Notes: generated by a model from the letters alone, not told the origin. Shown: positions 17,011 through 25,457, numbered from the stretch's first letter. The stretch is 55,792 nt of DNA from CAZNFR01 sp964572225 (GCA_964572225.1 CAZNFR010000015.1:1-55792), one strand, 5' to 3'. Made by a program: numbers and translations.

Positions 17011-18024
17011 ATGAAAATTGCTTTTTTCAGCTCAAAAAAATATGACCAGGATTACTTTGAGAGACTCAATAAGGAGTTCAATCATGAACTTAGTTTCTTC
17101 GAAGTATCCCTCAAGGCCAACTCTGCAAAACTGGCATCCGGATATGATGTGGTTTGCGCTTTTGTTAACGACCGCATCAACCGCGAAACCATCGAAGTCC
17201 TGTCCCAATACAATATTGGATTAATAGCCCTGCGTTGTGCCGGGTTTAACAATACCGACCTGGAGNNNNNNNNNNCCAGCGACTACAATATTAAAGTTAT
17301 GAGGGTACCGGCTTATTCTCCTCATGCTGTGGCCGAGCATGCTGTTGCGTTAATCTTATCCCTGAACAGAAAAATCCATAAGGCCTACAACCGGGTCAGA
17401 GACAACAATTTTTCTCTGGAACGATTATCCGGCTTCGACCTCTTTAATAAAACTGTCGGGGTAATCGGTACCGGTAATATTGGCATTGAATTTTGCCGTA
17501 TTATGAAAGGTTTTGGATGTAAAGTAATCGCTTTTGATGTGCATAGAAATCCGGAAGCTGAGAAACTCGGGGTGGAGTATATGGAACTGGAAGATGTTTT
17601 CAAGAATTCGGATATACTTTCCCTTCATTGCCCGCTCACTCCCGAGACTTCCCAGATCATCAACAGGAAAACCCTCCAAATGATGAAAAAAGGTTCCATG
17701 CTTATCAATACCAGCCGTGGAAAACTGGTAAATACTCAGGATGTGATAGAATTTCTTGCCAACAGGCATCTGGGTTATCTGGGAATCGATGTGTATGCAG
17801 AGGAAGAAAAAATCTTTTTCCGGGACCTGTCCGAAAGAATTATCGATGATGAAATGATCTCCAGGCTACTAACCTTCCCCAATGTTTTGATCACGGCGCA
17901 CCAGGGATTCCTTACCCACGAAGCTTTGGATGAAATTGCCCGGACTACCCTTCAGAATGTGAACGATTACGCTGAAGGCAAGGAAAACAGCAACCTGGTT
18001 TCTTTCGAAAAAGTTAAGAAATAA
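17011..18024 (+). CDS. ldhA: D-2-hydroxyacid dehydrogenase, D-lactate dehydrogenase type (contains an N gap)
   Basis: A 337-residue NAD-dependent dehydrogenase. The nucleotide-binding loop is GVIGTGNIGIEFCRIMKGFG, and the catalytic Arg, Glu and His are in INTSRGKLVNTQ, GIDVYAEEE and ITAHQGFLTHEAL. MRVPAYSPHAVAEHAVALIL is close to fermentative D-lactate dehydrogenase LdhA, so pyruvate/D-lactate is the likely pair. Ten Ns at 17266-17275 interrupt the coding sequence after RCAGFNNTDLE. The frame is kept across them, so the gene is probably intact and the gap an assembly artefact. It ends 2 bases before tag, so the two are likely cotranscribed. Confidence 0.88.
   Translation: MKIAFFSSKKYDQDYFERLNKEFNHELSFFEVSLKANSAKLASGYDVVCAFVNDRINRETIEVLSQYNIGLIALRCAGFNNTDLEXXXXSDYNIKVMRVPAYSPHAVAEHAVALILSLNRKIHKAYNRVRDNNFSLERLSGFDLFNKTVGVIGTGNIGIEFCRIMKGFGCKVIAFDVHRNPEAEKLGVEYMELEDVFKNSDILSLHCPLTPETSQIINRKTLQMMKKGSMLINTSRGKLVNTQDVIEFLANRHLGYLGIDVYAEEEKIFFRDLSERIIDDEMISRLLTFPNVLITAHQGFLTHEALDEIARTTLQNVNDYAEGKENSNLVSFEKVKK
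17266..17275. other. Assembly gap (10 Ns)
   Basis: Ten undetermined bases inside the dehydrogenase gene. Counting residues between DLE and YNIKV gives six, whereas E. coli LdhA as I recall it has four in that loop. The true missing stretch may therefore be nearer 4 bases, and ten a placeholder. Confidence 0.97.
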
Positions 18025-18026
18025 CC

Positions 18027-18605
18027 ATGAACCGATGCCAGTGGTGTGGGAATGATTCCCTTTACATCCAATATCATGATCAGGAATGGGGAGTTCCCGT
18101 TCATAACGACCGCGTGCATTTTGAATTTATGGTGCTGGAAAGTGCTCAGGCAGGACTTAGTTGGATAACCGTATTAAGGAAAAGGAAAAACTACCGTCGA
18201 TGGTATGAGAATTTTGATCCCGAAAAAGTAGCCCTTTTTGATGAAAAGAAAACTCAAAAAATGTTAGCGGATCCGGGAATAATCAGAAACCGCTTAAAAA
18301 TAGAATCCTCTGTGAAAAATGCCGGATTTTTCCTTGATCTCAGGGATAAATACGGTTCGTTTGATCACTATTTGTGGGATTTTGTCGATCATAAGCCCAT
18401 CCAAAACCATTTTCAACGTATGGAAGATGTACCGTCAAATACAGCCTTATCCGATGCTATCTCCAAAGATCTGAAAAAAAGAGGATTCCGTTTCATGGGA
18501 ACGACCATCGTATATGCCCATATGCAGGCTGTGGGACTGGTAAATGATCATACCACTGATTGTTTCAGGCACAGGGAGATCCTGGATCAGCACTCAGTCA
18601 AATAA
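18027..18605 (+). CDS. tag: DNA-3-methyladenine glycosylase I
   Basis: A 192-residue HhH-GPD-related base-excision enzyme that removes 3-methyladenine from alkylated DNA. The zinc site of E. coli Tag is preserved at the same numbers: C4 (MNRCQWC), H17 (YHDQEW), H175 and C179 (NDHTTDC). The substrate-pocket segments LESAQAGLSWITVLRKR and GFRFMGTTIVYAHMQAVG are also typical. It starts 2 bases after the dehydrogenase stop. Its last 12 bases overlap the convergent GroES-like gene. Confidence 0.95.
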   Translation: MNRCQWCGNDSLYIQYHDQEWGVPVHNDRVHFEFMVLESAQAGLSWITVLRKRKNYRRWYENFDPEKVALFDEKKTQKMLADPGIIRNRLKIESSVKNAGFFLDLRDKYGSFDHYLWDFVDHKPIQNHFQRMEDVPSNTALSDAISKDLKKRGFRFMGTTIVYAHMQAVGLVNDHTTDCFRHREILDQHSVK

Positions 18606-18974
18606 TCCTTCATCTCTTATCAGTAAAAGGATTGCCGATTGGGGTACAATCACATATTTCTCTTTGTTAAACTCAATTTCCCACCCGTTCTTCTGCAAAT
18701 AAACTGCCATATCCCCTTCCACAGGCTGAAGTGGAACATATTTCACCGGATCGCTCGATTTCCAGGGCTGATCAGATTCCGTGATAGCCGGAATGGGATA
18801 GCCGGGCCCAACTTTTAATACATAACCACTATGAATCTTTTCATTTTCTGTCACCCCGGGCGGCAAGTATAATCCTGATTTTGTGCGGGTTTGCTCTGTT
18901 TTGGGTTTGATCAGGACTCTGTCTCCTACCACTATAAACTTTTCAAGGTCTTTTACTTCTATATCCAGTGCCAT
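18594..18974 (-). CDS. GroES-like (Cpn10-fold) protein
   Basis: A 126-residue protein with a Cpn10 core. VGDRVLIKPKTEQTRTKSGL matches the strand and mobile-loop region of GroES, SGYVLKVGPGYPIP matches the GxVxxVGPG segment, and EKYVIVPQSAILLLI matches the C-terminal strand. It is about 30 residues longer than GroES, with an insertion after the VGPG turn (about residues 68-95). No groEL adjoins it. It may be a Bacteroidota-type GroES paralogue rather than the main co-chaperone. The ATG at 18974 is preferred over an in-frame TTG two codons earlier. A -7 box lies 23 bases upstream. Confidence 0.78.
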   Translation of the reverse strand: MALDIEVKDLEKFIVVGDRVLIKPKTEQTRTKSGLYLPPGVTENEKIHSGYVLKVGPGYPIPAITESDQPWKSSDPVKYVPLQPVEGDMAVYLQKNGWEIEFNKEKYVIVPQSAILLLIRDEGLFD

Positions 18975-18997
18975 AGTCAATTTTATTATGCAAACTT

Positions 18998-19005
18998 CAA
19001 ATATA
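18998..19005 (-). promoter_or_regulatory. Bacteroidota -7 box before the GroES-like gene
   Basis: TATATTTG on the minus strand, 23 bases from the ATG at 18974. It is one of two back-to-back -7 boxes in this divergent spacer; the other, at 19037, faces right. Confidence 0.45.
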
Positions 19006-19036
19006 CGGCCAATATTTCAATTGTCAGTTTTTCTGC

Positions 19037-19044
19037 TAATTTTG
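19037..19044 (+). promoter_or_regulatory. Bacteroidota -7 box before the EamA transporter
   Basis: TAATTTTG (TAnnTTTG) lies 36 bases before the ATG at 19081. Consensus match only. Confidence 0.4.
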
Positions 19045-19080
19045 TCCGAAACAGCATAAATACACTGCAATTCTCACCTT

Positions 19081-19935
19081 ATGATCTGGGCTTACCTTGC
19101 GCTTCTGGGCCGAATTCTTTTACTGGGTTACGAGAGGATAATTGTAAAACAGTTAGGTACAGATTCTGACAGCGTGGGTGCGGCTTTTCTTTTTTTCAGC
19201 ATAGCCACAGTTTTCCTTGTCCCCGTGTTGTTTTTTACACGCTATCCTTCCGACTGGAGTTTTTTGCTATGGGTTCTGCTGGCCTCCATTATTTATAGCA
19301 ATACCTTTGTTATTTATGTCAGGTCCCTTACTATGGGCGAAGCTTCCCTGGTAGGCCCCCTCTACAATTTTAATATTTTCTTTCTTCTGATATTAACCTC
19401 CATATTTCTGGATGAGAAAATTACATGGCTAAAATTCAGTGGCATAGCCCTGCTTTTTTATGGCACTTCTTTCCTCAACCGACAGTCAAATCCACTGAAG
19501 TCCATCCGATATCTCTTTAAAGACCGGGCCTCCCAATTAATGATTCTTTGCTCCTTCCTTATGGCTTTCGGCCGAACCATCGACGGATATGCAGTTCAAT
19601 CTGTCAGTCCTTTGTTCTATTCATTTTGCCTGTATGCTGGGATCAGCCTCTTTCTGGGAATTTACCTCAGCCTCAGAAGGCGGTGGTCATACACCATTGA
19701 TCTGCTGAAAAAAAAACCCGGTCCGGCTTCCATCGCTGCCTTTATTAATGCCTATTCCTATCTTATGCTTGTGATTGCCTTTACCCGCATAGATGTGAGT
19801 ATTGCCGAACCCGCCTCGATGCTAAGCATGATAGTCACCGTTGTACTTGCTCACTATATTTTTGGTGAAAAGATCCGGGAAAGATTAGTTGCGGTAATAA
19901 TTATGATTGCAGGAGCATGGTTGCTTACCCTTTGA
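19081..19935 (+). CDS. EamA/DMT-family transporter
   Basis: A 284-residue membrane protein with about ten helices in two EamA-like halves. Helix 1 begins MIWAYLALLGRILLLGYER, and SLVGPLYNFNIFFLLILTSIF marks the usual helix 3-4 pair. The second half ends with SIAEPASMLSMIVTVVLAHYIFGEKI and a final helix AVIIMIAGAWLLTL. It is more diverged from the family than the DMT protein at 13944-14864, and the two are not close copies. It stands alone between the GroES-like gene and the patatin gene. Substrate unknown. Confidence 0.78.
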   Translation: MIWAYLALLGRILLLGYERIIVKQLGTDSDSVGAAFLFFSIATVFLVPVLFFTRYPSDWSFLLWVLLASIIYSNTFVIYVRSLTMGEASLVGPLYNFNIFFLLILTSIFLDEKITWLKFSGIALLFYGTSFLNRQSNPLKSIRYLFKDRASQLMILCSFLMAFGRTIDGYAVQSVSPLFYSFCLYAGISLFLGIYLSLRRRWSYTIDLLKKKPGPASIAAFINAYSYLMLVIAFTRIDVSIAEPASMLSMIVTVVLAHYIFGEKIRERLVAVIIMIAGAWLLTL

Positions 19936-20003
19936 AATAGCCTAAAATTCAGTTAACAAGAACTCCAACTACACTTTTTAATTCTTAAATTAATTGATAA
20001 TTT

Positions 20004-20023
20004 TATACTCCTATAGAAGTATA
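20004..20023. repeat. Near-perfect 20-bp palindrome upstream of the patatin gene
   Basis: TATACT and AGTATA arms flank a CTATAG centre. Only one symmetric base pair mismatches across the 20 bases. It ends 25 bases before the TTG start of the patatin gene, where a regulator site or leader hairpin could act. No regulator is assigned. Confidence 0.35.
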
Positions 20024-20048
20024 GCTTAATAAATTGTAAATCAAATCA

Positions 20049-22235
20049 TTGAAAATTAATTTGCACATACTTGTCTGGGTCTTGCTTTTGCTTTCCTCCC
20101 CATTAGATGCTTTTCCCCAGAATGCATCCCCTTTGAAGGAAAAACCCAAAATCGGACTGGTCCTGAGTGGAGGGGGAGCAAAAGGCCTGGCACATATTGG
20201 AGTACTCAAGGTCCTGGAAGAAGTGGGTATTTATCCCGACTATATTGGGGGAACAAGCATGGGGAGCATAGTTGGAGCATTGTATGCAATCGGCTATTCG
20301 GCAGATTCTCTTGAAAAGATCGCCACCGAAGCAAACTGGAATTTTTTTCTGGGCGATCAGATTTCGAGGCGAAACCTAACCCTTGAGGAGAAAGAAGACG
20401 AAGACCGTTTTTTTGTATCCTTTCCCATCCAGGAAAACCGGATTCTTATTCCTTCGGGAGTGATCAATGGGCATAACATTGAAAATCTGCTAAATGCCCT
20501 TTGTGCACCCGTTTATGAGACCCGGGATTTTGACGAATTCAGAATTCCTTTTATGTGTGTAGCCACCAACATAGAAACCGGTGAAGAGGTAATTTTCAAC
20601 TCAGGTTATCTCCCCAAAATTCTGCGGGCAAGCATGTCTATCCCAAGCATATTTAGTCCTGTGCTTCTTGACAATAAGTTACTGGTTGACGGAGGAGTTG
20701 TAAATAATTTCCCTGTTGCCAGAGTCAAGGATATGGGTGCCGATATCATTATCGGCGTGGATGTGGGATTCCAGTACTATTCCAAGGACGAATTAACCTC
20801 TATGGTGCGGATCATTGAACAGGCTGTATTTTTTTATGGGGAAGAATTGAACGAATACAATAAAAGTCTCGCTGATGTTTTGATTGAACCCGATCTGGAA
20901 GGATATAATGCCTCCAGCTTCAATAGTGCTGATACAATCATAGCCATTGGCGAAAGGGAAGCCAGAAAGTTCATACCGGCATTACGCAAACTGGCAGATT
21001 CACTGGATATTCGGAAACATGAAAGGATACTGACCCATAAAACCCCGGAAATGGACTCCCTTCTCCTAACCGAGATAAGGGTTAAAGGTCTTGATCAGGT
21101 TTCCTCAAAGCTTTTTACAGGGAAACTTCAACTGGAGATCCTTTCCCGTGTCAGCCCCCAACAAATCAACGAGGCCATGGAAAGACTATATTCAAGCCTC
21201 TATTTCGAAAAGGTCAGCTACGAGATTGAGCCTCTGGACCATGGTGTCCGACTCATTGTCACCGTGGTCGAATCAAAGGGCGGACAATTCCGCGTGGGAC
21301 TGCATTACGACACTTATTTCCGATCATCCATTCTTCTGAATACCACCTTCAGAAACTTCCTTCTCGACGGTTCAAAACTCTCCGGAAGCATCGGACTGGG
21401 GGAAAACCCCTTCATTCAGGCATCTTTTTTCAAAAATAATGGATGGAAACCCGGGTACGGGTTCAATTTTGCCCGGAGCAGATTTGATGTTTTTATTTAT
21501 GAAGGGGGCCGGAGAACCTCCTCCCTTAACTATGTAGAAACAAGATTCCAGTTGTTTACTCAATCCATTTTCAGAAATTCCTACGCCGTGGGTGCCGGGG
21601 CGGAATATGAATCGGTCAGATTGAGGCCCAGGATCAATCCAGTGGAAGAGTTCGAAGGATCAACCGATAATTATCTGAATTATTACGGGTTCGTAAAAAT
21701 GGACTCCTATGATCATGCCAGTTACCCCACTCGCGGACTCAAACTGGATATCATGGCCAAACTCATTACCAATACCGAATTTGAACCCTCTGTCTTCCTT
21801 TCGGCACGCTTCAGTAAAGCCTATAAATTGGGCGACAGAATTACGCTGATCTCCCATATTAATGGGGGTGCAGCCGACGGAGATACCATTCCCTACCAAT
21901 ATAACTTTTATACCGGCGGACTCAATCCCCTGCAGCGAAACGGTCTCATCCCGTTTGTCGGACTGGACTTTATGGAGAGGAGTTCCTCCAAGGCTCTGGT
22001 ACTGGGAATGGACCTTCAATTAAGATTCTTTGAGAATATTTACGTCTTAGGGAGAACGAATATCGGAAATATGAAAAACAGCCTCCCCGATTTGCTCACC
22101 TACGACGATCTGGTGGGTGGATATGGCATTACGGCAGGCTATGACAGCTTTATCGGTCCGATCGAATTTACTGTCATGAAATCAACCCGAAGATCCGGTT
22201 ATATGAGTTTTATTAATATTGGATACTGGTTCTAG
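20049..22235 (+). CDS. Patatin-like phospholipase fused to an outer-membrane beta-barrel (PlpD/BamA-like)
   Basis: A 728-residue secreted lipase-barrel fusion. After a signal peptide (LHILVWVLLLLSSPLDAFPQ) the patatin domain (about residues 34-225) has the oxyanion loop GGGAKG (41-46), nucleophile S70 in GGTSMGS, and D214 in VDGGVVNNFP. A POTRA-like stretch follows (about 340-415, ITEIRVKGLDQV). A 16-strand-type barrel of the BamA/D15 superfamily (about 420-728) ends in IGYWF with the C-terminal Phe. The layout matches type Vd autotransporters such as PlpD. The start is TTG; an in-frame stop 12 bases upstream rules out any ATG, and the signal peptide follows directly. Confidence 0.88.
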   Translation: MKINLHILVWVLLLLSSPLDAFPQNASPLKEKPKIGLVLSGGGAKGLAHIGVLKVLEEVGIYPDYIGGTSMGSIVGALYAIGYSADSLEKIATEANWNFFLGDQISRRNLTLEEKEDEDRFFVSFPIQENRILIPSGVINGHNIENLLNALCAPVYETRDFDEFRIPFMCVATNIETGEEVIFNSGYLPKILRASMSIPSIFSPVLLDNKLLVDGGVVNNFPVARVKDMGADIIIGVDVGFQYYSKDELTSMVRIIEQAVFFYGEELNEYNKSLADVLIEPDLEGYNASSFNSADTIIAIGEREARKFIPALRKLADSLDIRKHERILTHKTPEMDSLLLTEIRVKGLDQVSSKLFTGKLQLEILSRVSPQQINEAMERLYSSLYFEKVSYEIEPLDHGVRLIVTVVESKGGQFRVGLHYDTYFRSSILLNTTFRNFLLDGSKLSGSIGLGENPFIQASFFKNNGWKPGYGFNFARSRFDVFIYEGGRRTSSLNYVETRFQLFTQSIFRNSYAVGAGAEYESVRLRPRINPVEEFEGSTDNYLNYYGFVKMDSYDHASYPTRGLKLDIMAKLITNTEFEPSVFLSARFSKAYKLGDRITLISHINGGAADGDTIPYQYNFYTGGLNPLQRNGLIPFVGLDFMERSSSKALVLGMDLQLRFFENIYVLGRTNIGNMKNSLPDLLTYDDLVGGYGITAGYDSFIGPIEFTVMKSTRRSGYMSFINIGYWF

Positions 22236-22474
22236 GAAATCTTCCGGACTTTCTGATTCCGGGTAACGGCATCCACCATTTTGGACCAATGAATCTCTTC
22301 TCCTGTTTCAACAGATCTGTAGGCCATTCCATTAGAGGTGGTTATCACCCTGCAACGTCCTAATTCATAGCGCAGAGATACAACCTCATCCCCTTCATGA
22401 AGCGGATTTCCGTCGAGATCAGAAAAATTCAGCTCACTTTTTGAGGCAGATCTCTTATTGAATAGCTTGAACAT
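22232..22474 (-). CDS. Conserved hypothetical small protein
   Basis: An 80-residue soluble protein without signal peptide. It begins MFKLFNKRSASKSE and continues with a compact SH3-like strand pattern (LHEGDEVVSLRYELGRCRVI, AYRSVETGEEIHWSKMVDA). It overlaps the end of the patatin gene by 4 bases, tail to tail, and sits 33 bases downstream of the LytTR regulator start on neither operon's reading side. I do not recognise the family. Even amino-acid use and a proper ATG make it a likely real gene. Confidence 0.6.
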   Translation of the reverse strand: MFKLFNKRSASKSELNFSDLDGNPLHEGDEVVSLRYELGRCRVITTSNGMAYRSVETGEEIHWSKMVDAVTRNQKVRKIS

Positions 22475-22507
22475 AACTGATTTTTAATCTAAGTTAGCGA
22501 ATCTCCA

Positions 22508-23248
22508 CTAAAGATCAAGTACATTTTTAATCCTGCTTAATCCGGATCTGCTTACAGGAACCTTATTCCCGTCTTTCATAATCACTACTCCTGCCGCTTT
22601 TTCGTAGGGCTCTATCCGATCCACTCTGTCAAGCTTGACAATATAGGATCGATGAACTCTGAGAAATTGCATTTCATCCAGGTTCTCTTCAAAAAATTTC
22701 ATGGTTTTCTGTTTCAAAAATCTGCGGTTTCCCGTGTAGATCATTACATAATCGTCCTGAGCCTCAAGATAAGAAACGTCCTCAACCGGAATGATATGGA
22801 TCTCACCACGGTCCCGGATCACTATCCTTCGCAATTTCTCCCCGGCTGGAACGTGTGTGGCCCTCAGATTCGCAAGTCCTTCATCCTGGGATTTCCTGCT
22901 GAGACGCAAAAATGCCTTCTCAACTGCCTGATCAAACCTTTCTCTCGAAAAGGGCTTTAATAGGTAATCCACCGCATTCTCCTCAAAGGCCTTAATGGCA
23001 TACTCGTCGTAGGCCGTGGCGAATATGATCACCGGAGGATCTTCAAGAAGTTCAAGCATCTCAAATCCGGTAAGTTTAGGCATTTGAATATCCAGAAAAA
23101 CCAGGTCAGGCTTGCATTCATTTATGCCTTTCAATCCGGAGAATCCATCCCCGTATTCACCCAAAATCTCAACCTTTCCATCTTCAAGATATTCGCGGAT
23201 GATTTCCCTTGCCATCGGTTCGTCATCAATAATTATTACCTTAATCAT
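22508..23248 (-). CDS. LytTR-family response regulator
   Basis: A 246-residue two-component regulator. The receiver domain (1-120) has the acidic pair DDE at residues 8-10, phospho-acceptor D53 (LVFLDIQMPKLTG) and K98 (VDYLLKPF). A LytTR DNA-binding domain occupies about 140-246 (YLEAQDDYVMIYTGNRRFL, FLRVHRSYIVKLDRVDRIEPY). It starts 11 bases after the histidine kinase stop, so it is surely the kinase's partner. LytTR regulators bind direct repeats upstream of targets. The LiaF-like gene in the same operon is the likely linked output or sensor. Confidence 0.93.
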   Translation of the reverse strand: MIKVIIIDDEPMAREIIREYLEDGKVEILGEYGDGFSGLKGINECKPDLVFLDIQMPKLTGFEMLELLEDPPVIIFATAYDEYAIKAFEENAVDYLLKPFSRERFDQAVEKAFLRLSRKSQDEGLANLRATHVPAGEKLRRIVIRDRGEIHIIPVEDVSYLEAQDDYVMIYTGNRRFLKQKTMKFFEENLDEMQFLRVHRSYIVKLDRVDRIEPYEKAAGVVIMKDGNKVPVSRSGLSRIKNVLDL

Positions 23249-23259
23249 ATTTTATTTAT

Positions 23260-24309
23260 TTAAGTATAAGGGATCATTACCCTGACGATGAAAATGTTGT
23301 TTTCTCCCTTAAATTCCAATAAGTCTTCCGATCCATAGATTAATTTCAATCTCTCCCGGGTGTTTTTCAGGCCAATCCCCGCACCTCTTACCGGAACCCC
23401 TGAAGGATCGTACTCATTGCTAATCCCTATCCTCAAAAATCCATTTGCCTTTTCTGCACTCAACCGTATATGAATGGGATCGGTACTTTCATAAACCCCA
23501 TGTTTAACCGCATTCTCAAGTAGTGGCTGAAGGATCATACTTGGTACGGGGGTATTCAATAATTCATCGTTCACTTCCAAATCAAAAATCAGTTTTTCCC
23601 CAAATCGGACTTTCTCAATCTCAAGGTACTTAGCCATGTTTTCAAGTTCCTCCCGTAAAAATGTAAATTCATTCTTGCCAATCCTGAGCGAATACCTGAG
23701 AAAATCCGAGAGCTTTATGATCATATCCCTTGCTCTGGCAGGATCCTTAACACTTAACAGTGAAAGGGAGTTGAGAGCATTGAATAGGAAGTGAGGATTG
23801 ATCTGTGCCTTTAACATGTTCAATTCCGTTTCCTTCAATATCCCTCTTAACCGGGATTCATTCTCAATTCTTCCGGTTAGATCAATGTTATACTGAATAA
23901 AAGTGTATCCAAAAATCAGGGCAATATATACCAGAACATCGCTCATTAACCTGTACGGCCGGCTGTCATCCAGAAACTCTCGATATTGAACATCAGAGCC
24001 AAACAGGGCTCCCAGGATTCCGGCAGTAACGAAATACCAAATGGAAATCGTGATGATCCCTGCCACAATTATTCCCGAAACTGCAGAAAATGTACCCTGC
24101 CTTCCCGGAATATTAAACCGGATCGGATACCAAAGGAATATGCCGGTAACCGAATGGATCAGAAAAAAAATGGCATTGTCTGTCAGGGCCTGGAAAAAAT
24201 TAATTTCATAAAAGACCATGAAAAGAGTCATCTGGATCATGGAAACCAGGACCCAGATGAAAAAATAACTGATTGCGTATACTTTTTTACTAAATATCGG
24301 ATTGTGCAT
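23260..24309 (-). CDS. LytS/YehU-type sensor histidine kinase
   Basis: A 349-residue membrane kinase with four predicted N-terminal helices (about residues 12-140). A His_kinase domain of the LytS type follows, with phospho-acceptor H173 in QINPHFLFNALNSL. The ATPase domain has N-box ILQPLLENAVKHGV and G-box VRGAGIGLKNTRERL. The short loops leave little periplasmic domain, so the stimulus probably comes from within or beside the membrane. It starts 2 bases after the LiaF-like gene and runs 11 bases into the response regulator gene, giving a tight three-gene operon. Confidence 0.92.
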   Translation of the reverse strand: MHNPIFSKKVYAISYFFIWVLVSMIQMTLFMVFYEINFFQALTDNAIFFLIHSVTGIFLWYPIRFNIPGRQGTFSAVSGIIVAGIITISIWYFVTAGILGALFGSDVQYREFLDDSRPYRLMSDVLVYIALIFGYTFIQYNIDLTGRIENESRLRGILKETELNMLKAQINPHFLFNALNSLSLLSVKDPARARDMIIKLSDFLRYSLRIGKNEFTFLREELENMAKYLEIEKVRFGEKLIFDLEVNDELLNTPVPSMILQPLLENAVKHGVYESTDPIHIRLSAEKANGFLRIGISNEYDPSGVPVRGAGIGLKNTRERLKLIYGSEDLLEFKGENNIFIVRVMIPYT

Positions 24310-24311
24310 TC

Positions 24312-25031
24312 CTACATACTTTTGATGTCTCCCCCTCCAAAAATGGAAACTCCCTTTATGATCACGGTTTTTTTCTCGTCTGTCTGAACCAACGCCCGCT
24401 TATCTGAGAAACCACCGAAAATTCCCACCATTTCCATCTTAACGTTCCACTCAGACGGCAAAATGAAGTTGGAACCCCCGAAAATCGACACTACTTCGAT
24501 AACTACTTCACCTTCTGCAAGTTCACATTGCCTTAGATCATACTTACCCCCTCCGAAAATCGAAACCACTTCTCCTCCTTTAAACTGTTTCGAGGTCATT
24601 ATCCGGTCCCCTCCGCCAAAAATATTAACATCCTCGATTACGTTAGCACTGTCTCCACTGTGTATCCTTCTCGATCTGAAAATACTCGCACCTTTAAAGA
24701 TGATCAGGAGTCCGACAATTATGAAGACGGCCGGCCAGAAAAGTCTGCGATATTCCCAGGGAACATCAAAGAGAATGGGAATGATAAAGAAGCCTCCAAT
24801 ACCCATCAATATGTATCCGGTTACCTTGTCACTGCTGGTAGTTACAAATACAACCCCAAGTAGGATAAGCAAAGCTTGCCAGGTGAAGAGAACATCCCTT
24901 ACTTCAAAAGGAATTACATCGAACTGGTTGGCGATAAGGACAAATCCTACCACTACCAATACCAGACCCAAAATTGCGGTTTTACTTGTCCTTGATTTTG
25001 AAACGGACCTGTTTTCATTGATTCTGTTCAT
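24312..25031 (-). CDS. LiaF-like membrane protein (LiaI/LiaF transmembrane plus C-terminal stress-response domain)
   Basis: A 239-residue protein. Residues about 18-110 form four short helices typical of the LiaI-LiaF/DUF5668 region (ILGLVLVVVGFVLIANQFDVI). The C-terminal half is a strand-rich domain built from repeated SIFGGG turns (VNIFGGGDRI, VVSIFGGGKYDL, VVSIFGGSNFIL, VGIFGGFSDKR, VSIFGGGDIKSM), as in cell-wall-active antibiotic response proteins. In Firmicutes LiaF restrains a kinase that senses envelope damage. Its place 2 bases ahead of a LytS kinase suggests a similar envelope-stress role (inference). Confidence 0.82.
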   Translation of the reverse strand: MNRINENRSVSKSRTSKTAILGLVLVVVGFVLIANQFDVIPFEVRDVLFTWQALLILLGVVFVTTSSDKVTGYILMGIGGFFIIPILFDVPWEYRRLFWPAVFIIVGLLIIFKGASIFRSRRIHSGDSANVIEDVNIFGGGDRIMTSKQFKGGEVVSIFGGGKYDLRQCELAEGEVVIEVVSIFGGSNFILPSEWNVKMEMVGIFGGFSDKRALVQTDEKKTVIIKGVSIFGGGDIKSM

Positions 25032-25150
25032 GACTGTTTATTTTTGTTTTGAATTGAAAATTTAGGGTAAAAGTAAAGGCTGGGGAACCTTCTCAAAATC
25101 AAAAATCGGTAAGCGAACAGATTCCATCGGTAAGTGGTGTAATCTACCGG

Positions 25151-25457
25151 TTATTTCTCATCTTCAACGGTAAAATCCATGGGGATCCCCAATTCCTGGT
25201 ACAGTCTTCTTCTTGCATTTTTGTCGATCGAAAGTACATCCCGGGCTGGCAGGGTTATACTCAGCAATATCCTTCCAAAGAGATTCTATGGAAGGATCCA
25301 TCAGATCCTGATCATGAAGTCCCATATAATCCATACCGTCACAGACATCTGCCGCTCTCAGACCCTCGCATGGCTTCAGGATATTTCCCTCATTCAGATC
25401 CTGGGAAAGTATAGGTGAAAAGCCAAGTACCGTAGCCAGGCTAAAATAAAAATGCAT
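25151..25457 (-). pseudogene. RraA-family gene remnant with internal deletion and frameshift
   Basis: The first frame reads a signal-like N-terminus, then EGLRAADVCDGMDYMGLHDQ and DPSIESLWKD, which look like the N-terminal part of RraA/demethylmenaquinone methyltransferase-like aldolases. Shortly after, the sequence switches frame. In the next frame it reads RDVLSIDKNARRRLYQELG and IPMDFTVEDEK then stop (25151-25153), which looks like the C-terminus of the same family. The catalytic middle, roughly 150-200 residues, is missing. I infer one deletion that left both ends and put them out of frame. A 97-residue frame (25164-25457) remains open but should not be active. Confidence 0.7.

Noticed and set aside
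24463..25065. 200-residue plus-strand frame opposite the LiaF-like gene
   Set aside because: Its PPPK..TTS repeats are the complement of the repeated SIFGGG codons of the real gene.
25164..25457. A genuine 97-residue gene
   Set aside because: Half of it matches the RraA family only at the N-terminus, and the family C-terminus sits in a shifted frame just beyond. A deletion remnant explains it better.
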